Source: Rutpela maculata
Lineage: Eukaryota; Arthropoda; Insecta; Coleoptera; Cerambycidae
Direction: 5' to 3'
Length of the DNA: 64,000 bases
Assembly: GCA_936432065.2 (NCBI GenBank)
Contig: OW386293.2
Coordinates: 94,819,795 to 94,883,794, forward strand
A model generated the notes under the pieces. The model searched no databases, had not been told where the DNA came from, and saw nothing but the letters and a program-made list of their open reading frames with translations. Position 1 is the stretch's first letter. Each line of letters starts with the position of its first letter. Of the stretch, positions 22,083 to 33,411 are shown one piece after another. Position numbers and translations under genes: made by a program.

Positions 22083-22144
22083 AAAGTAAATTTGCTTTTT
22101 TGGCCTAGGGGATAAAAGTAAATTTTGAGCTTTTTTGCCTATGG
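22083..22144. repeat. Two-unit direct repeat of ~30 bp
   Basis: AAAAGTAAATTT followed by GCTTTTTTG and CCTA occurs twice in tandem (22083-22111 and 22114-22144). Immediately to the right, GTAAGTG (22149) and CACTTAC (22189) form a small inverted pair. Confidence 0.55.
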
Positions 22145-22237
22145 GCTGTAAGTGACACTTTCATAACTCTGACAGACGTCAAAAAATGACACTTACAGAG
22201 CTAATAGTACGAAAAATATTTAAACAATGCCAATATA

Positions 22238-23146
22238 CAGTGTGTCCCAGGATGGAGTTGACAAGAGGAAAAACATATCTATTATTGATTTTACGGCGAA
22301 AAGTCATTCTTTATCAAAAATTATGCTTGTCGAAAAAATGAATCTTAGATCAGATGTACAGGGTGTTAATAAATTAAGAAAACATCAAAATGCCTCAAGA
22401 GAAAAGTACCTTTATTTATTATTTTGGACAAAATATTTATAAAACAAAGTTGTTTATAATCCAAAATAAAGCCTAAATACAAATTATGAAGTCTAAATTT
22501 TGACTTTTACATTTATGTCAATTTACATTTTTTTTTCAAACATTAACATAACATACCATTAACTTCAACGATTGTGGAAAAACAATTTATTCTACATAGC
22601 CTCCTCCTCCTCCTTTTTCTGTGGGGTGTTTTAAAGAAAGTTTATGCAGATGACCTGCCGCATGATCGAGAAATACTAAAAGCAAGAATACAAGACGCGG
22701 TGAATGAAGTGAATGTACCCTCAACCATTCGTAAGGTCTATGGTGAATTTATTAAAAGGATGGAGAAATGTGTTGAGGTTGGAGGAGGCTATGTTGAATA
22801 AATTGTTTTTCCACAATCGTTGAAGTTAATGTTACTATGTTATGTTAATGTTTGAAAAAAAATGTAAGTTGACATAAATGTAAAAGTCAAAATTTAGACT
22901 TCATAATTTGTATTTAGGCTTTATTTTGGATTATAAACAACTTTGTTTTATAAACATTTTGCCCAAAATAATAAATAAAGGTACTTCTCTCTTGAGGCAT
23001 TTTGATGTTTTCTTAATTTATTAACACCTGTATATGGTAAATTTATTTTTTCGACAAGTAGAATTTTTGATAAAGAATGCCTTTTCGTCGTAAAATCAAT
23101 AACAGAGATGTTTTTCCTCTTGTCAACTCCATCCTGGGACACACTG
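22238..23146. mobile_element. TA-flanked palindromic element derived from an IS630/Tc1-like transposon
   Basis: Ends CAGTGTGTCCCAGG and CCTGGGACACACTG are flanked by TA on both sides (22236-22237 and 23147-23148), the target duplication of the IS630/Tc1/mariner superfamily. Arms 22238-22612 and 22781-23146 are inverted copies of each other. The right arm runs from the last codons of a transposase through its 3'UTR to the TIR; the left arm is the same segment inverted. The ~170-base centre holds more of the transposase C-terminus. The structure therefore looks like an inverted duplication of one transposon 3' end. Confidence 0.8.
22613..22801 (+). pseudogene. C-terminal fragment of an IS630/Tc1-like DDE transposase
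   Basis: About 60 residues: FLWGVLKKVYADDLP, then ILKARIQDAVNEVN, KVYGEFIKRMEKCVEVGGG and a stop at 22801. FLWG-LK-VY followed by LK-RI-A and R-C---GG at the C-terminus is the characteristic end of insect DDE_3-type transposases. The DDE catalytic residues would lie upstream and are absent, so there is no activity. The upstream residues of the open frame (from an ATG at 22574) come from the inverted left arm and were not part of the original protein. Confidence 0.75.
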
Positions 23147-23148
23147 TA

Positions 23149-24106
23149 TAATAGATATTTAATAAAATAAAACTATCAACTATATCATCAGTTCTGTGTA
23201 AGTAGTATCTATGAATATTGAATATAACATAAGCATATTCTTAGCTGTGTATTTAATATACACAGCAAAAGATTTTCTAATAAAATTTTGAGATAGGAAA
23301 CATTTAGTTTCCGAAATGTCCGCAAAATGAATTATTTTTATATTTTTATTCTTATTCATATAATTTATCAAAAACAGTAGTTAGAGACTGCTCGTAAAAA
23401 GTCACAGAAGTAGAGGTTATTTTTCAGTCATCTACTAGGTGATTGTATTATTCCTCGGATATTATTTTTAAAAGAGATTTTGCATAGCAGTGTCCCAGAA
23501 AGAAAGCGAGAAAAATTTGTCTGATTTGTAGTTTCACCTACTAAATCTGCATTTCATTTATAATAAGTTTTTTGTTTTGGTTTATAAACTATACAAAACT
23601 TTATAGAGCGATTTTAGTTCAGTAATGTAACGATTTATGTCGGACAAAATTCATAAAGTTTTAAAAATACAACAATAAATTGTAATATTTATTATAATCT
23701 ACTTTAAAGTTCAATGCTTAACGTTTAAAGCAGCAGCTACTTAAAATTATAATAAATGCACCGCCTGCACCCTCTCGCCCCTATAAAATGACGCGATTTT
23801 TAAAGAAGTGAGAATATTGTGTAGTGTACTTGTTTCCACGCCACCCCAGTGGTAAAGTACTTGGCGTATTTTTTTTACGTGGTGTCCCCTGTAGGCCTAG
23901 TCCGCTAACTATTATCAGAAGGTTACCTACGTTAATTAATCTTCGTCGTCTTCCATAGATTCATGCATACTTGTCTGTGGCAATGGTAACACGTTGTGGA
24001 ACAACGTAAGCTTGCTCTTCTGCAACAGCACCTATTTTCGCCCCCTAATTTGCATGAACAAGAAATTAGTGTTAAAAAAAATTCGGGAGCTAGTTCTTTT
24101 GTTATC
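23149..24106. other. Non-coding stretch
   Basis: No gene recognised. The last 150 bases may belong to the decayed protein at 24107-24298, but I cannot read them through. Confidence 0.35.
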
Positions 24107-24298
24107 TTAGTTGGTGTTAATATGCCTCCGACTTTTTTCCATCCATAATCCAGTAGATTCTAGCGTAACGTTTTTCCAGGTTTGAATTTGGTAAGAAAAA
24201 ACGCGATATGAGTGTTGCCGAGCAGCAGCTGAAGTTGGCAGTAGTTTTGATAACATTACAGTATTGCTCGCTTTACCAACAAGTTTGTTAACAAACAT
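24107..24298 (-). pseudogene. Relic of the TSAAA-HS-RV protein family
   Basis: 63-codon minus-strand frame with KLLPTSAAARQHSYRV then YQIQTWKN. This resembles the segment just upstream of the Cys cluster in the uncharacterised insect protein family also seen at 19385-19640. The residues after it (GLWMEKS) may be the degraded aromatic stretch; no Cys cluster follows in frame. Small isolated relic, no neighbours that help. Confidence 0.4.
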
Positions 24299-24576
24299 AA
24301 ATCTGTATACATCTAAAATTTTTTCTGCGGAATTATGACCTGCGCTGATTACATTTGCGCCTCATTTACCATAGTATTATTAATTTTAGAAAAAAATGTG
24401 TAAATATGTTTTTGATAGAGAATATTATAAGGAATAATTTTGTATATAGGTATTTTTATCAAAAAGTGCACCATTCCCGAAATAATCTAGAAAACCTCGA
24501 AATGGGAGTGGAAACGACGTCCTAGGGGATGATCTACACTATTTAGAGGTGGGAATTTTTCGGTTTAATAATACGT

Positions 24577-24645
24577 ATGCTATCCTCATTTTTTTTTTTT
24601 TTTTGGCATCTGGCCACTAGCCATACAGCCAATGCTATCCTCATT
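24577..24645 (-). mobile_element. 41-bp retroposed scrap with poly(A) tail and perfect 14-bp target duplication
   Basis: ATGCTATCCTCATT occurs at 24577-24590 and again at 24632-24645. Between them is a T-run of 14 and 27 bases ending CCATACAGCCA. Read on the minus strand this is 27 bases of sequence plus A14, flanked by a target duplication, which is the product of LINE-type target-primed reverse transcription with severe 5' truncation. The source RNA is not identified. Confidence 0.8.
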
Positions 24646-26369
24646 ATTTCTACCAATTTTTGAAACTACAATTTTAACTGTTATATTACTCAATCACTAA
24701 GTTTTATGTTAATTTCCTGATTCACAATGACACTTTAACATTTTTTCCTTTTTTATTCGTCGATTTTTTACGAAAAATTAGATTAGATACCGAAAATTGG
24801 GATTTTATTCCTATGTTTGACTTTGACTACTTCTCATCGGATCTTCGGTCTGTCTGACGTTAGAGACTTCTAATGAGTTTTTCTTTCATTATAATATGTA
24901 ATTTTGGAGAGACTTTCATTTTTTCTGATTCGCAATTGCTCTAATTTTGCAAAACCAAGATGTGAAAAGTGTTTTTTTGACATTTTTTCACGTTTTTATT
25001 CTAACTGTGAACCAGGTTATATTAGGCGTACAAAGTTCAGCTGGTCCTCATTTTTTTTTTCGATAGAAAATAGAAAAAAGTAAAAGAATTTTGTACGCTT
25101 TACGAAATGTTCCGTTGCATTAAAATTGTAATAGAAGAAGTGGAGAAAATTAATTGTTTTTGCCAATTTTAATTGCTTTGCACTTAGAATTGGATTTTGC
25201 ATATCTAGGTACATTTTATTTACGTTAAAATACACCCAAAAGTGATATATAAACTCTTCCAGGGCTGACCCATTCGCAAATATCTCGAAAAGTAAGCGTT
25301 TTAGCGAAAAATGTCAAGAAATCTTTGTTTAAAATTCGTGACATTTTCATTTCTTTGGGATGGTTTTTGTACATCGTTATGGAAATGAAACGTATTTTGA
25401 TGTGTGATGTGCAGAGCCCGTATTTTGGATGACATTGACGTAAAATGCAGAGTCGGCATGGGAGGGTAGTACAAAGTTATAATAATTCTTATCTCTTTTT
25501 GTAGTTAACTGCTCATCCAATTGGAAACATTAAATCAAACTGTTACATTGCAGATTAATACCACGTAATTAACAATAGATAATTAAATATGAGTCTAAAT
25601 ATTCGGCACGAAAAGAACGCCGCGTGCCGTTTCTCTAAGAATATCACTTCTTGTAAATCCCTATTTTCCTGTTGATGGGAGTTAGACGACGCATGCCATG
25701 TAATTAAAAACTTGCGCGATCATAACAGGGTAATATTGCACCTTTGATAGGTACTTAAGCTTTGCATTATTTAATGTTAACCCGGCGTCTTCACAAATCC
25801 ACGATTGTACCGTTTGTATTACGGTAATGGATGCGCCATTATTATACTAAACTGCCGAAATAGTCATTGGAAAGTTTCCCTTACCCATGTCTGGAAATAG
25901 TATATCAGCGGGTAATCGATGCATAGTGAAGCACTGAATTTAATTATTATTGTTTCATGTTAAATTAATAAAGAAATACCAGCATAGAAACACGCCAAAC
26001 ACAGCGTATGCAATGACAATATTAGAGATGCAGGTAAACGAAAATATACAGTTGGAGAAGAAAATATAAAAGCTCTGAAGATATGATTTAAAAAACAGCT
26101 AAAAGTCAGTACATAAAGTGGATGGCTCGAGATTTCTACAAAAATATTCAACTCTGGCAGCCCTTCATTTTTAAACTCAGTGTGCGTTAATCGAAAATAT
26201 ACACACGGAGAAGAAAATCAAAAAGATTTGAATATATTATGATTAAAATAACAACTAAAAAGTGTATACATAAAGCCGATGACTCAAGATACCCACAATA
26301 ATATTCACCTTCAATAATATATTCAACTACATTAGCGGTTGCGTTGCGATTTCATTACCTACGAGTACT
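24646..26369. other. Non-coding stretch
   Basis: No gene recognised. A small GC hairpin, CGGCACG with CGTGCCG, lies at about 25604-25630. Confidence 0.4.
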
Positions 26370-26548
26370 AGTGGTGTTTTCTCAATAACAGTTTAACAGC
26401 AGTTAGCAAAAACATTTTTACTACGTCGTGTTTCTTATCTATCTGTTGTTTTCTCACCTGTTATTTTCGAACAGAAATAACAGTCTGTTAATGCTATTTA
26501 CAAATAACAGTTATAAAATAACAGGTTGTTAAATAGCAACTCATCTCT
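26370..26548. repeat. Cluster of AACAG/CTGTT motifs in both orientations
   Basis: At least eight AACAG or CTGTT words in ~170 bases, in opposing orientations, between TACTAGTGGTGTTTTCTC on the left and CAACTCATCTCTA on the right. The right border motif matches that at 4029-4040. It may be a hAT-type MITE whose TIRs have diverged. Confidence 0.35.
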
Positions 26549-27182
26549 AGTTTGGCTTTGGCAGTGTGCGTGTGCGTTACTGCGTTGGGTTTCGGGCGGG
26601 TGAGCCACGCAGTGTTGACATTTCTACTCATACCTTTACTGTTAGTGCTTTATAACCGATGAGTTAATGTTTATGCATGTAAAATGAATTTGACAAATTT
26701 ATTTTAAATACTTTCGAGTCTATTAACATAATTATTATACTTCGGGCTCCATATCATTGAACAATATTCAATACAACTATAACTACTGTTTTATATAATA
26801 ATATTAAAATCCAGTTTAATTGTCTAGGTCGACCAAAAAATAATATTTTGAACTTGCAATATTTAAGAATAATTACTTTAATGACGCCATATAATACGAC
26901 TAATAATTTTTTTCCTGTCTGGAGGGTCAGGGGCTCTTTTTATCTGTAGAGAAACGTAAACATCTCAATAAGCGTTCGCTTGGACTTTCACTAAGGTTTA
27001 TGAAATAAAAATTTTGTATTTAAAGATTTTTTGGTTTGTGTGGCAATAATACTTATTGTTAGCGACCGATGTTTCTGATTGTAACTTTACAAAAATATTA
27101 GATAGTATTGTGTAATTCAGAGTCCGTCTCTGGAATGTCATCCGAAATACGGGCTATGGTGATGTGTAATAGAAATATTTTA
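26549..27182. other. Non-coding stretch
   Basis: No gene recognised. Confidence 0.4.
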
Positions 27183-27870
27183 CTAGGAAAGATTACACAG
27201 CTCCACAAAATAAAAAAGGTGGTCTGTTCCTGGAACATTGAGTGACCCCTATGTATTTCGACGTGCTGAACACTAATCAGGTTACCATTTAGCTCCATCA
27301 CCCACTATTTTTTTGTAATTCGCGAAAATAACCTAAAAAGAATTCATAATTTAGGTTATTTTCGCGATTTACTAAAAATTGATGGATGATGAAGCTAAAC
27401 GGACACCTGATTCGTATTCAGCGTGTCCAAATACATGGGGTTTACCCAATGGAGTCCCAGAAACAGCCCAGTTTTTACTTATTTTTGTGTGTTTGTGTAA
27501 TATATTTGCATACGCGGCTTTCTATAAAATGGCGGAGGATCCGATGATATTCATATATTACACAGCCACACACAAGAAAAAAAATTGTATGTTTCTGGGA
27601 CTACGTTGGGCAGCCTCCATGTATTTCGACGTGTTGACGTCCGTTTAGCTCCATCACCCACCAGTTTTTAGTAAATCCCGAAAATAACCTAAATTATGAG
27701 GGTTTTTTTAGGTTATTTTCGCGATTTACAGAAAAATGGTGGGTGATGGAGCTAAACGGACACCTGATTCGTGTTCAGCACGTCGAAATACATAGAGGTC
27801 ACCCAATGGAGTTCCAAGAGCAGACCATTTTTTTTATTTTGTGAAGCTGTGTTATGATTCTAATATACTG
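27183..27870. repeat. Compound palindrome: four alternately oriented copies of one ~150-bp arm
   Basis: The arm contains a GGTCTG-type end, a CACAGCTCCAC motif, GTATTTCGACGTG, GCTCCATCACCCAC and GCGAAAATAACCTAA. It occurs inverted near 27190-27345, direct from 27350, inverted near 27600-27690 and direct from 27710 to 27870. The result is two adjacent palindromes with short AT-rich centres at about 27340 and 27700. A plus-strand open frame at 27379-27648 crosses two arms and is unlikely to be a gene. Confidence 0.7.
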
Positions 27871-27904
27871 GAAAATGAGCAGTTCTCTATGCAGTTGTCT
27901 ATTT

Positions 27905-30705
27905 ATTTTTTTTTTAATCTCCTTATTTAGATTATTGTCCTGGCGGAGTTTAGCCGTAGGCTATTCTACCACTCAACCAGAACGGACACACACATAGACA
28001 ACATCACAAACAACATCTATTCCCTGCGACATTGCCATCTGTAGCACCTGAAACTCGAACTCGGAGGAGAGCGAAAAGGAGAGCGACTAGACCGTGTTGT
28101 CTCACACAACCGCAGTCTAGCCCACTATTACCATATCGGCAAACTATTTATTTAATACACCTAATATATTTTAATGTGTGAATAATTAATAAATTACTAT
28201 AAACAAGCTCATATAAACATACTTGTATAAACATACGAACGACTTTTGCCCTTAGATAAAGATAAATTAGTTTTTGTTTACAATACTTTTCTGTCATAAA
28301 TAACACTTTCGATAGACATTTTTCAATAAAGAAAAGGAATGGAACGTTTTTATTGCTTTCCGAATGAGGAATTTCATGATATATACAGTTTTAAAATAAT
28401 GTTTGTCAATAAAGAAACACTTTCTCATTGAAAAATAGTGCTTTTCAAAATTTGTCGTAAACAATAATGTTTGAACAGATGAAAATGTCCAAAAACTTCA
28501 TTGCGTCCTATAGTTTAATAAAACATCCTTCAAATGCCACCTTTTTTTCCGGGGTGGAAATCCTTTATGGACACCTGGACGGGAGTGTGGGACTCATCTC
28601 TAGGCATACTCACTAAAACCACCCCTCTTCGGTGTATGATGTATCCTGGAACCGCTCTCGCTTCTCTTCAAGATACACGTCAATCGTTGTTCGATGTATA
28701 GATGTTGTTTTTTTTTCCCTGTCTTTGTTCCCTGTATTCCCTTTAGTTGCGCAAAGGGTATAGGTCGGGATTCCTCTCATCTTCTCCTTTATGCACGACG
28801 ATCCGTGTAATAGCTGTTTCGGCTTTTGCCCAATTGTCTTCAGATTGCAGCATGAATTCCACAAGCTCATCCGGTCCTAGACGATTTATGCCTCGTCTCT
28901 CCTCCACCATCTGTTGCAGTGGAAGACTGTGTGCTCTGCATCGTCTATTTCGCCACAATATGCGCACTCTCGAGAGTCCAGCTTTCCTATTCTCAACAGG
29001 TAGTCGGCAAAGCAGCTATGACTTGTCAGAGCCTGCGTGAGATGGTACCCTACTTCTCCGTGTTTCCTTTCCACCCACTCTTTGACTGTAGGAATCATGC
29101 GGTGAGTCCATCTTCCTATATGGGCGTTCTCCCATCTGTTCTGCCATCTTTCGAACAATCTTTCCCTGGCGGTTCCTCTCTCGACTCCCTCGTACACTTC
29201 TGCCCTTTCCTTGACCAGTAAATCCACAGGAGGGGTCCCTGCTACTACCAGCACCGCCTCGTACGAGATTGTCCGATAGGCGTATCCCCAGACCGGGGCG
29301 GCATATAATATGACTGAATGCACCACGCCACAAAGCACTCTTCTTTTGCTGGCCTTTGGCCCTTTCGTGTTGCACATCACTCTTCCCAGAACGGTTGCCG
29401 ATTTCCCTGCTTTTTCCGCCGTTTTTGTTATGTGACACCTGAATGTTAGTTTCGGGTCCAGCCAGATTCCGAGGTATTTAAGCCCATTCCCCGGTCTAAT
29501 TTCCATCTGTCCAACCCTGATGGTGACAGGCTGGATAGTTCTTTTCCTTGTGATCATCACTGCTTCGATTTTTTCCGGGGCAAGTTTTAATTTTACGCTC
29601 CGCAGCCATTCCTCTATTCTCTCAATAGTGGCATTCACCTTGTTTCCAGTCACGGTTAGAGCAAGATCATCGGCGTAGTCCGTAAGGGGGACTCCATTTG
29701 CGAGGGGAATCCGTAGGACGTCGTCGAACATAATGTTCCACAGGGTTGGCCCGAGTACCGAACCCTGTGGAACACCGCAGGTCACGTTTCTCCATTCAAA
29801 GGTATTATTTGCGTCCATCCCTATTTGCCTATCCCTGAAGTAACTGTTAATGATATTATTGATATAAGGTGCCACTTCCAATCTCTCTAGTTTGCTTATG
29901 GTCGCTCCCCATCCTGCAGTGTTAAATGCGTTCCTGATATCAAGGTTGACGATTAAGCACATTCTCTTTGCCTCCATGGCCTCTCTTGCCCTGCTCGTGA
30001 TGCGGGTCACAGCATCCACCGTCGACATTCCTCTGCGGAATCCGAACTGGTAGTTCGACAAACCATCCCTCCGGTCAATTTCTAGCTCTAGACTTCCCAG
30101 GATTAAGTATTCCAGCACCTTTCCCAGGGCATCCAACAAGCAGATGGGCCTGTAGGTTCTTCAGGTTTTCCGTTCCCTTTAATAATGAGGACGAGCCTCG
30201 CTTTCCTCCTTCTGGATGGAAAGTCTCCTCTCTCCAACGCTCGATTCATGACCTCTAAAACCGCTTCGGGGGATTCTTCGACGACTATTTTGATCACCTC
30301 CGGGAGGATGTTATCCGGACCCGGAGATCGTCCGCTCTTTAGCCTCTCGATTGCCCTCTTCAGTTCATTCTCTGTGAATGGGGGGACATCCGCTACATCC
30401 ATGTCATCCCACCTTTCTTCCTCTCTGTGGGAAAAGAGCGCGTCAGCTATCTCCCTCATCCTCTCCAGTGGAGGGGGTGCTCTCAATCGGCGCATGGCTA
30501 TTTTGTAGTCGTCACCCCATACATCTTCATCTATACTTGCGCACAGCTCCTGCCACTTCTTTCTTTTTGCATCGGATATCGCCTCTCTAAGCGCCTTCTT
30601 TGCTTCTTTGTAGTGTCGGGAGGCTTCATTATCATCCTGCCTGCCCTGTCTCCGGATTCTCCTGGAATACTGTCTCCTGGCAGCGATGCCACCTACGCCA
30701 TCTAT
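27905..30705 (-). mobile_element. R1-like non-LTR retrotransposon, 5'-truncated
   Basis: Minus-strand ORF2 remains (28743-30703) followed by a 3' region with TGGCGGAGTTTAG-complement and an AT-rich tail ending near 27905. The last ~50 bases match the tail fragment inserted in HINE copy E (56308-56361), which helps define the 3' end. The GC-rich coding part stops abruptly near 30705. An AT-rich gap at 28140-28550 could be 3'UTR or a later insertion, so assignment of 27905-28140 to the same copy is likely but not proved. No 28S rDNA flank is seen, so this is not at the classical R1 target. Confidence 0.75.
28743..30703 (-). pseudogene. R1-clade LINE ORF2: reverse transcriptase with C-terminal CCHC, two frameshifts
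   Basis: Three minus-strand frames join into one protein lacking the endonuclease. 30703-30160: AAKKAL-like basic linker, then FTENELKRAIERLKSG and GPDNILPEVIK of RT. 30139-28886: FGFRRGMSTVDAV, NLDIRNAFNTA, CGVPQGSVLGP and the catalytic YADDLA, then LKYLGIWLD and the thumb, ending with C-x2-C-x7-H-x4-C (from ECAYC). 28967-28743: GINRLGPDELVEFMLQ, the true C-terminus in another frame. Frameshifts lie near 30150 and 28905. The order and the C-terminal zinc motif are typical of the R1 group. RT normally copies the RNA at a nicked target; this copy is dead. Confidence 0.9.
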
Positions 30706-31168
30706 TTATCTCATAATTGGATCTTTAGAAATAGCCATTTGAATATAAGCGAAACTTGAAGAAAGGCGATTTTTTTTCGCAAAAAATGTATGATTTTCTT
30801 GAAAAATAACTATAATAGTTCATTAGCTTTAAGATGCAATAAATCATTTTTAAACAAGAAAACCAAGTAAAAGGTAATTTTATCGACTTTAATTTATCTC
30901 TCTTGACGTTTTCTCTAAAATCAGTATTTTACAAGATATTCGCAAAGTACAAATTTGTCGTTTTCTCTTGGAAATTATAAAAAAGCAAACTAATATTAAA
31001 TACGTATTTCTCAGAAAAAAAAATTTCGTACAGTTTCGTGTAATTGAAATATATTTTAAGTTAATACATAGATAACTATTTTACAACTTTAGAAACACGA
31101 AGTCTACAGTCCAGAATGTTAATAATCAAAATTTAGGTTTGGAGATAAAATACTCGAACGGTGTATAA
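30706..31168. other. AT-rich spacer
   Basis: No gene or repeat recognised. Confidence 0.45.
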
Positions 31169-31503
31169 TAAGGCCCACATATAATTCAGCGATATAAAAA
31201 AGCTCGCAAAAAGCGTAAAGGGTTCCGACCTCATACCACTTTCAGTTTATTTACAAAAAGGCCATAAATGTGTTCGGCTTCTTTTATTATCATCACAAAA
31301 AAATTGTCACATATTTCCTAACAAGAATATAGGTCACTCCCACTAAATATAATTGGTTGAAATTTTCTCTACCGGAATGATGATAGGTTGGAATAAACTA
31401 TTTAGTCAACGTGGACCGTCGGGCGGGACACTAACCAAAATCGTTCGGTGCCCTTTAGCTTTCTTGTGAGCTTTTTCATATCGCTGAATTTTATGTGGTC
31501 CTT
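31169..31503. repeat. MITE with ~48-bp terminal inverted repeats
   Basis: AAGGCCCACATATAATTCAG at the left pairs with CTGAATTTTATGTGGTCCTT at the right, and GATATAAAAAAGCTCGCAA pairs with TTGTGAGCTTTTTCATATC. About 335 bp in all, non-coding interior. Flanks are TA-rich. Confidence 0.75.
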
Positions 31504-31629
31504 ACTATATTGTTTCATATATTTCTAAACATTGTAAGACGAATGTTTACTACAACTTCTTAAAAATATTGGATATCTTGCCTCAAAATTTAAAAAATGT
31601 AAGAATTTCTCTAGTTTGAAATAGCAAAC
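31504..31629. other. Spacer
   Basis: Nothing recognised. Confidence 0.4.
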
Positions 31630-31718
31630 AAAGGACCCCGCACGGACCTTATGAAAATTGGCCCTCGGTTAAATTGGCTGAATTTCAAGAATTCCATAAG
31701 ATCCGTGCGGGATCCTTT
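31630..31718. repeat. Short member of the AAAGGACCCC foldback family
   Basis: AAAGGACCCCGCACGGACCTTATG at the left (split here by one mismatch from its partner) pairs with CATAAGATCCGTGCGG and GATCCTTT. The interior ATGAAAATTG, CTCGGTTAAATTGGCTGAA matches the arm start of the 48414 foldback, so it is a deletion derivative of that family. Confidence 0.65.
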
Positions 31719-32204
31719 CTGGATAATTCGTTTTATTCTGTACAGCAGTTTCTATCTTAAAACAGATATGCGTTATAAACATAACTTTTCGTCTATGTAT
31801 ACCTTACATATTTACTTGCCACTTATTTTTTATATTTATATATACGTACCTGTTTGTACGGAATTATTTTGCTTGTGTATGTGTATGTGTTTTATTATTA
31901 TTTTAATGTAAATTATCATGATTTACTACATGTTATGTCTATGTACAAAAATGTATCTAAATATTGCGACAATAAATATCTATAGATCTAAATCGGTAAT
32001 TTTATCCTGGAAAAAGTTTGAGTAAATTTGTTTAAAAGTATATCTCGATTTCTGATAAACTTGTAAAGTAGGTAGGTACATTTGAAAGGTATGAATGATG
32101 GAAATCGCATAATTGAATTTTAGACAAGCTTTATTATACATACATATACATATTACAGAATAAATTTCGAGCTCAAGCAAACGGGTCATTTTGTTATAAT
32201 AAAA
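31719..32204. other. AT-rich spacer
   Basis: No gene recognised; open frames are short and without motifs. Confidence 0.4.
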
Positions 32205-32625
32205 TTACCTAAATTACAAATTTTAAAAATAAACCGACCCAAAAATATCGATTAAATAACTGATATAAAATGAAATTATGAAATAATTTTGATTCCATAT
32301 ACGAACTCTTATGATTTATTTAAATCCTTACATTTTATTTATGTCCTCGAGATTTGCTTTCTTATACGCATGAATATATCGGGAGCTGCTGTTTTGAATA
32401 TAACTATTTAGTAGTTCGTCTTTACAGCAGCCCCCAGACATATTTTAATCATGCGTATAAGAAAGAAAATGTAAGCTGGATTTAAATAAATCATAAGAGT
32501 TCGTAAATGAAATCAAAATTATTTCATAATTTTTAAAGTTGTGTTAATTTGTTTTTTTTTATATTAGTTATTTAGTCGATATTTTTGTGTCGGGATTTTT
32601 TTAAATTTGTAACTTAATTTTATTT
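32205..32625. repeat. Foldback element with ~190-bp arms
   Basis: 32205-32396 is the inverted image of 32426-32625 (for example ATTTATTTAAATCC with GGATTTAAATAAAT, TTCTTATACGCATGA with TCATGCGTATAAGAA). The loop of ~30 bases is short, so the transcript or single strand would form a long hairpin. Confidence 0.75.
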
Positions 32626-32814
32626 TACACTTTTTAAACTAAACGTACATATACAACATAGCGTATTATTATATCACGAGTCCCACACAGAACTTTTTAA
32701 CCTTTAAGCCGACGCTGTCCAATTTTGTACTCTAGTAGTCGCACATGGTCTACAAGACCGGTTCTATTATAAATATATTTATGTGTTATATTTAATTTTT
32801 ATAAAAACTGCATC
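32626..32814. other. Spacer
   Basis: Nothing recognised beyond AT-rich sequence with a CTTTAAGCCGACGCTG patch. Confidence 0.4.
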
Positions 32815-32930
32815 AAAATCGGATCACCCGTTGAAGAGATATGAAGCCACAGACAGACAGACAGACAAACATACAAACATACGCGTCAAATTTATAACAC
32901 CTCTCTCTTTGGGTCGGGGGTTAAAAATTA
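32815..32930. repeat. Direct repeat unit 1 (GGATCACCCGTT ... GGTCGGGGGTTAAAA)
   Basis: CATCAAAATCGGATCACCCG, GAAGAGATATGAAGCCACAG, a (GACA)n run and GGTCGGGGGTTAAAA. The second copy is at 33412-33495. The GACA run and following G-rich end look like the end of a HINE or RTE-type element; insufficient sequence to decide. Confidence 0.6.
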
Positions 32931-33411
32931 ACTAACTTCAAACTGTTGGTTATTTTTTGGTGGTGCCTTAATTTCTTGGAGAAGTGTATAATCATTGCGT
33001 CGTTCCTATCCGGTATAAAAATCCTTCACTATTTCTTAGAATGCAACGTATGGGCGAATACACTATACGATCAAATTATAGTGTTAAAACTAAAAAATGT
33101 TGTCCGCCATATTGAATTTAGTGTGACGTCATTTTATTTTCGTATTCTTCTCAGCAAACTCTTTCATTTGATACCCATGTCATGGGATGCATAAAAAATA
33201 ACTGGTCCGCCATCTTTGGGAGTCCGCCATATTGGATTTGGAATGACGTCACTTAGCTAACCATGCATTGTCATCCAAAGTAAACGTGTATGCAAAATTT
33301 CAGCTCAGTCGGTCGGGGATAACTATTTTAAAATTGTAATCAAGATGGCAACCGTCAAAATTTAATATGGCAAAAACCTTCTCGACAAAATACTCTTCCA
33401 AATAAAAAAAG
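32931..33411. other. Sequence between direct repeats, with repeated CCGCCAT-TGACGTCA motifs
   Basis: GTCCGCCATATTGAATTTAG followed by TGACGTCA at 33100-33130, and GTCCGCCATATTGGATTTGG followed by TGACGTCA at 33221-33251, form a second level of direct repetition. Confidence 0.45.

Noticed and set aside
27961..27976. A-box-like TGGTTGAGTGG on the minus strand in the R1-like LINE 3' region
   Set aside because: No B-box follows within a tRNA-like distance, so neither a tRNA nor a tRNA-derived SINE is supported.
28747..29221. Plus-strand ORFs over the R1-like LINE (also 30185-30759)
   Set aside because: They are antisense to a clear reverse transcriptase reading on the minus strand.
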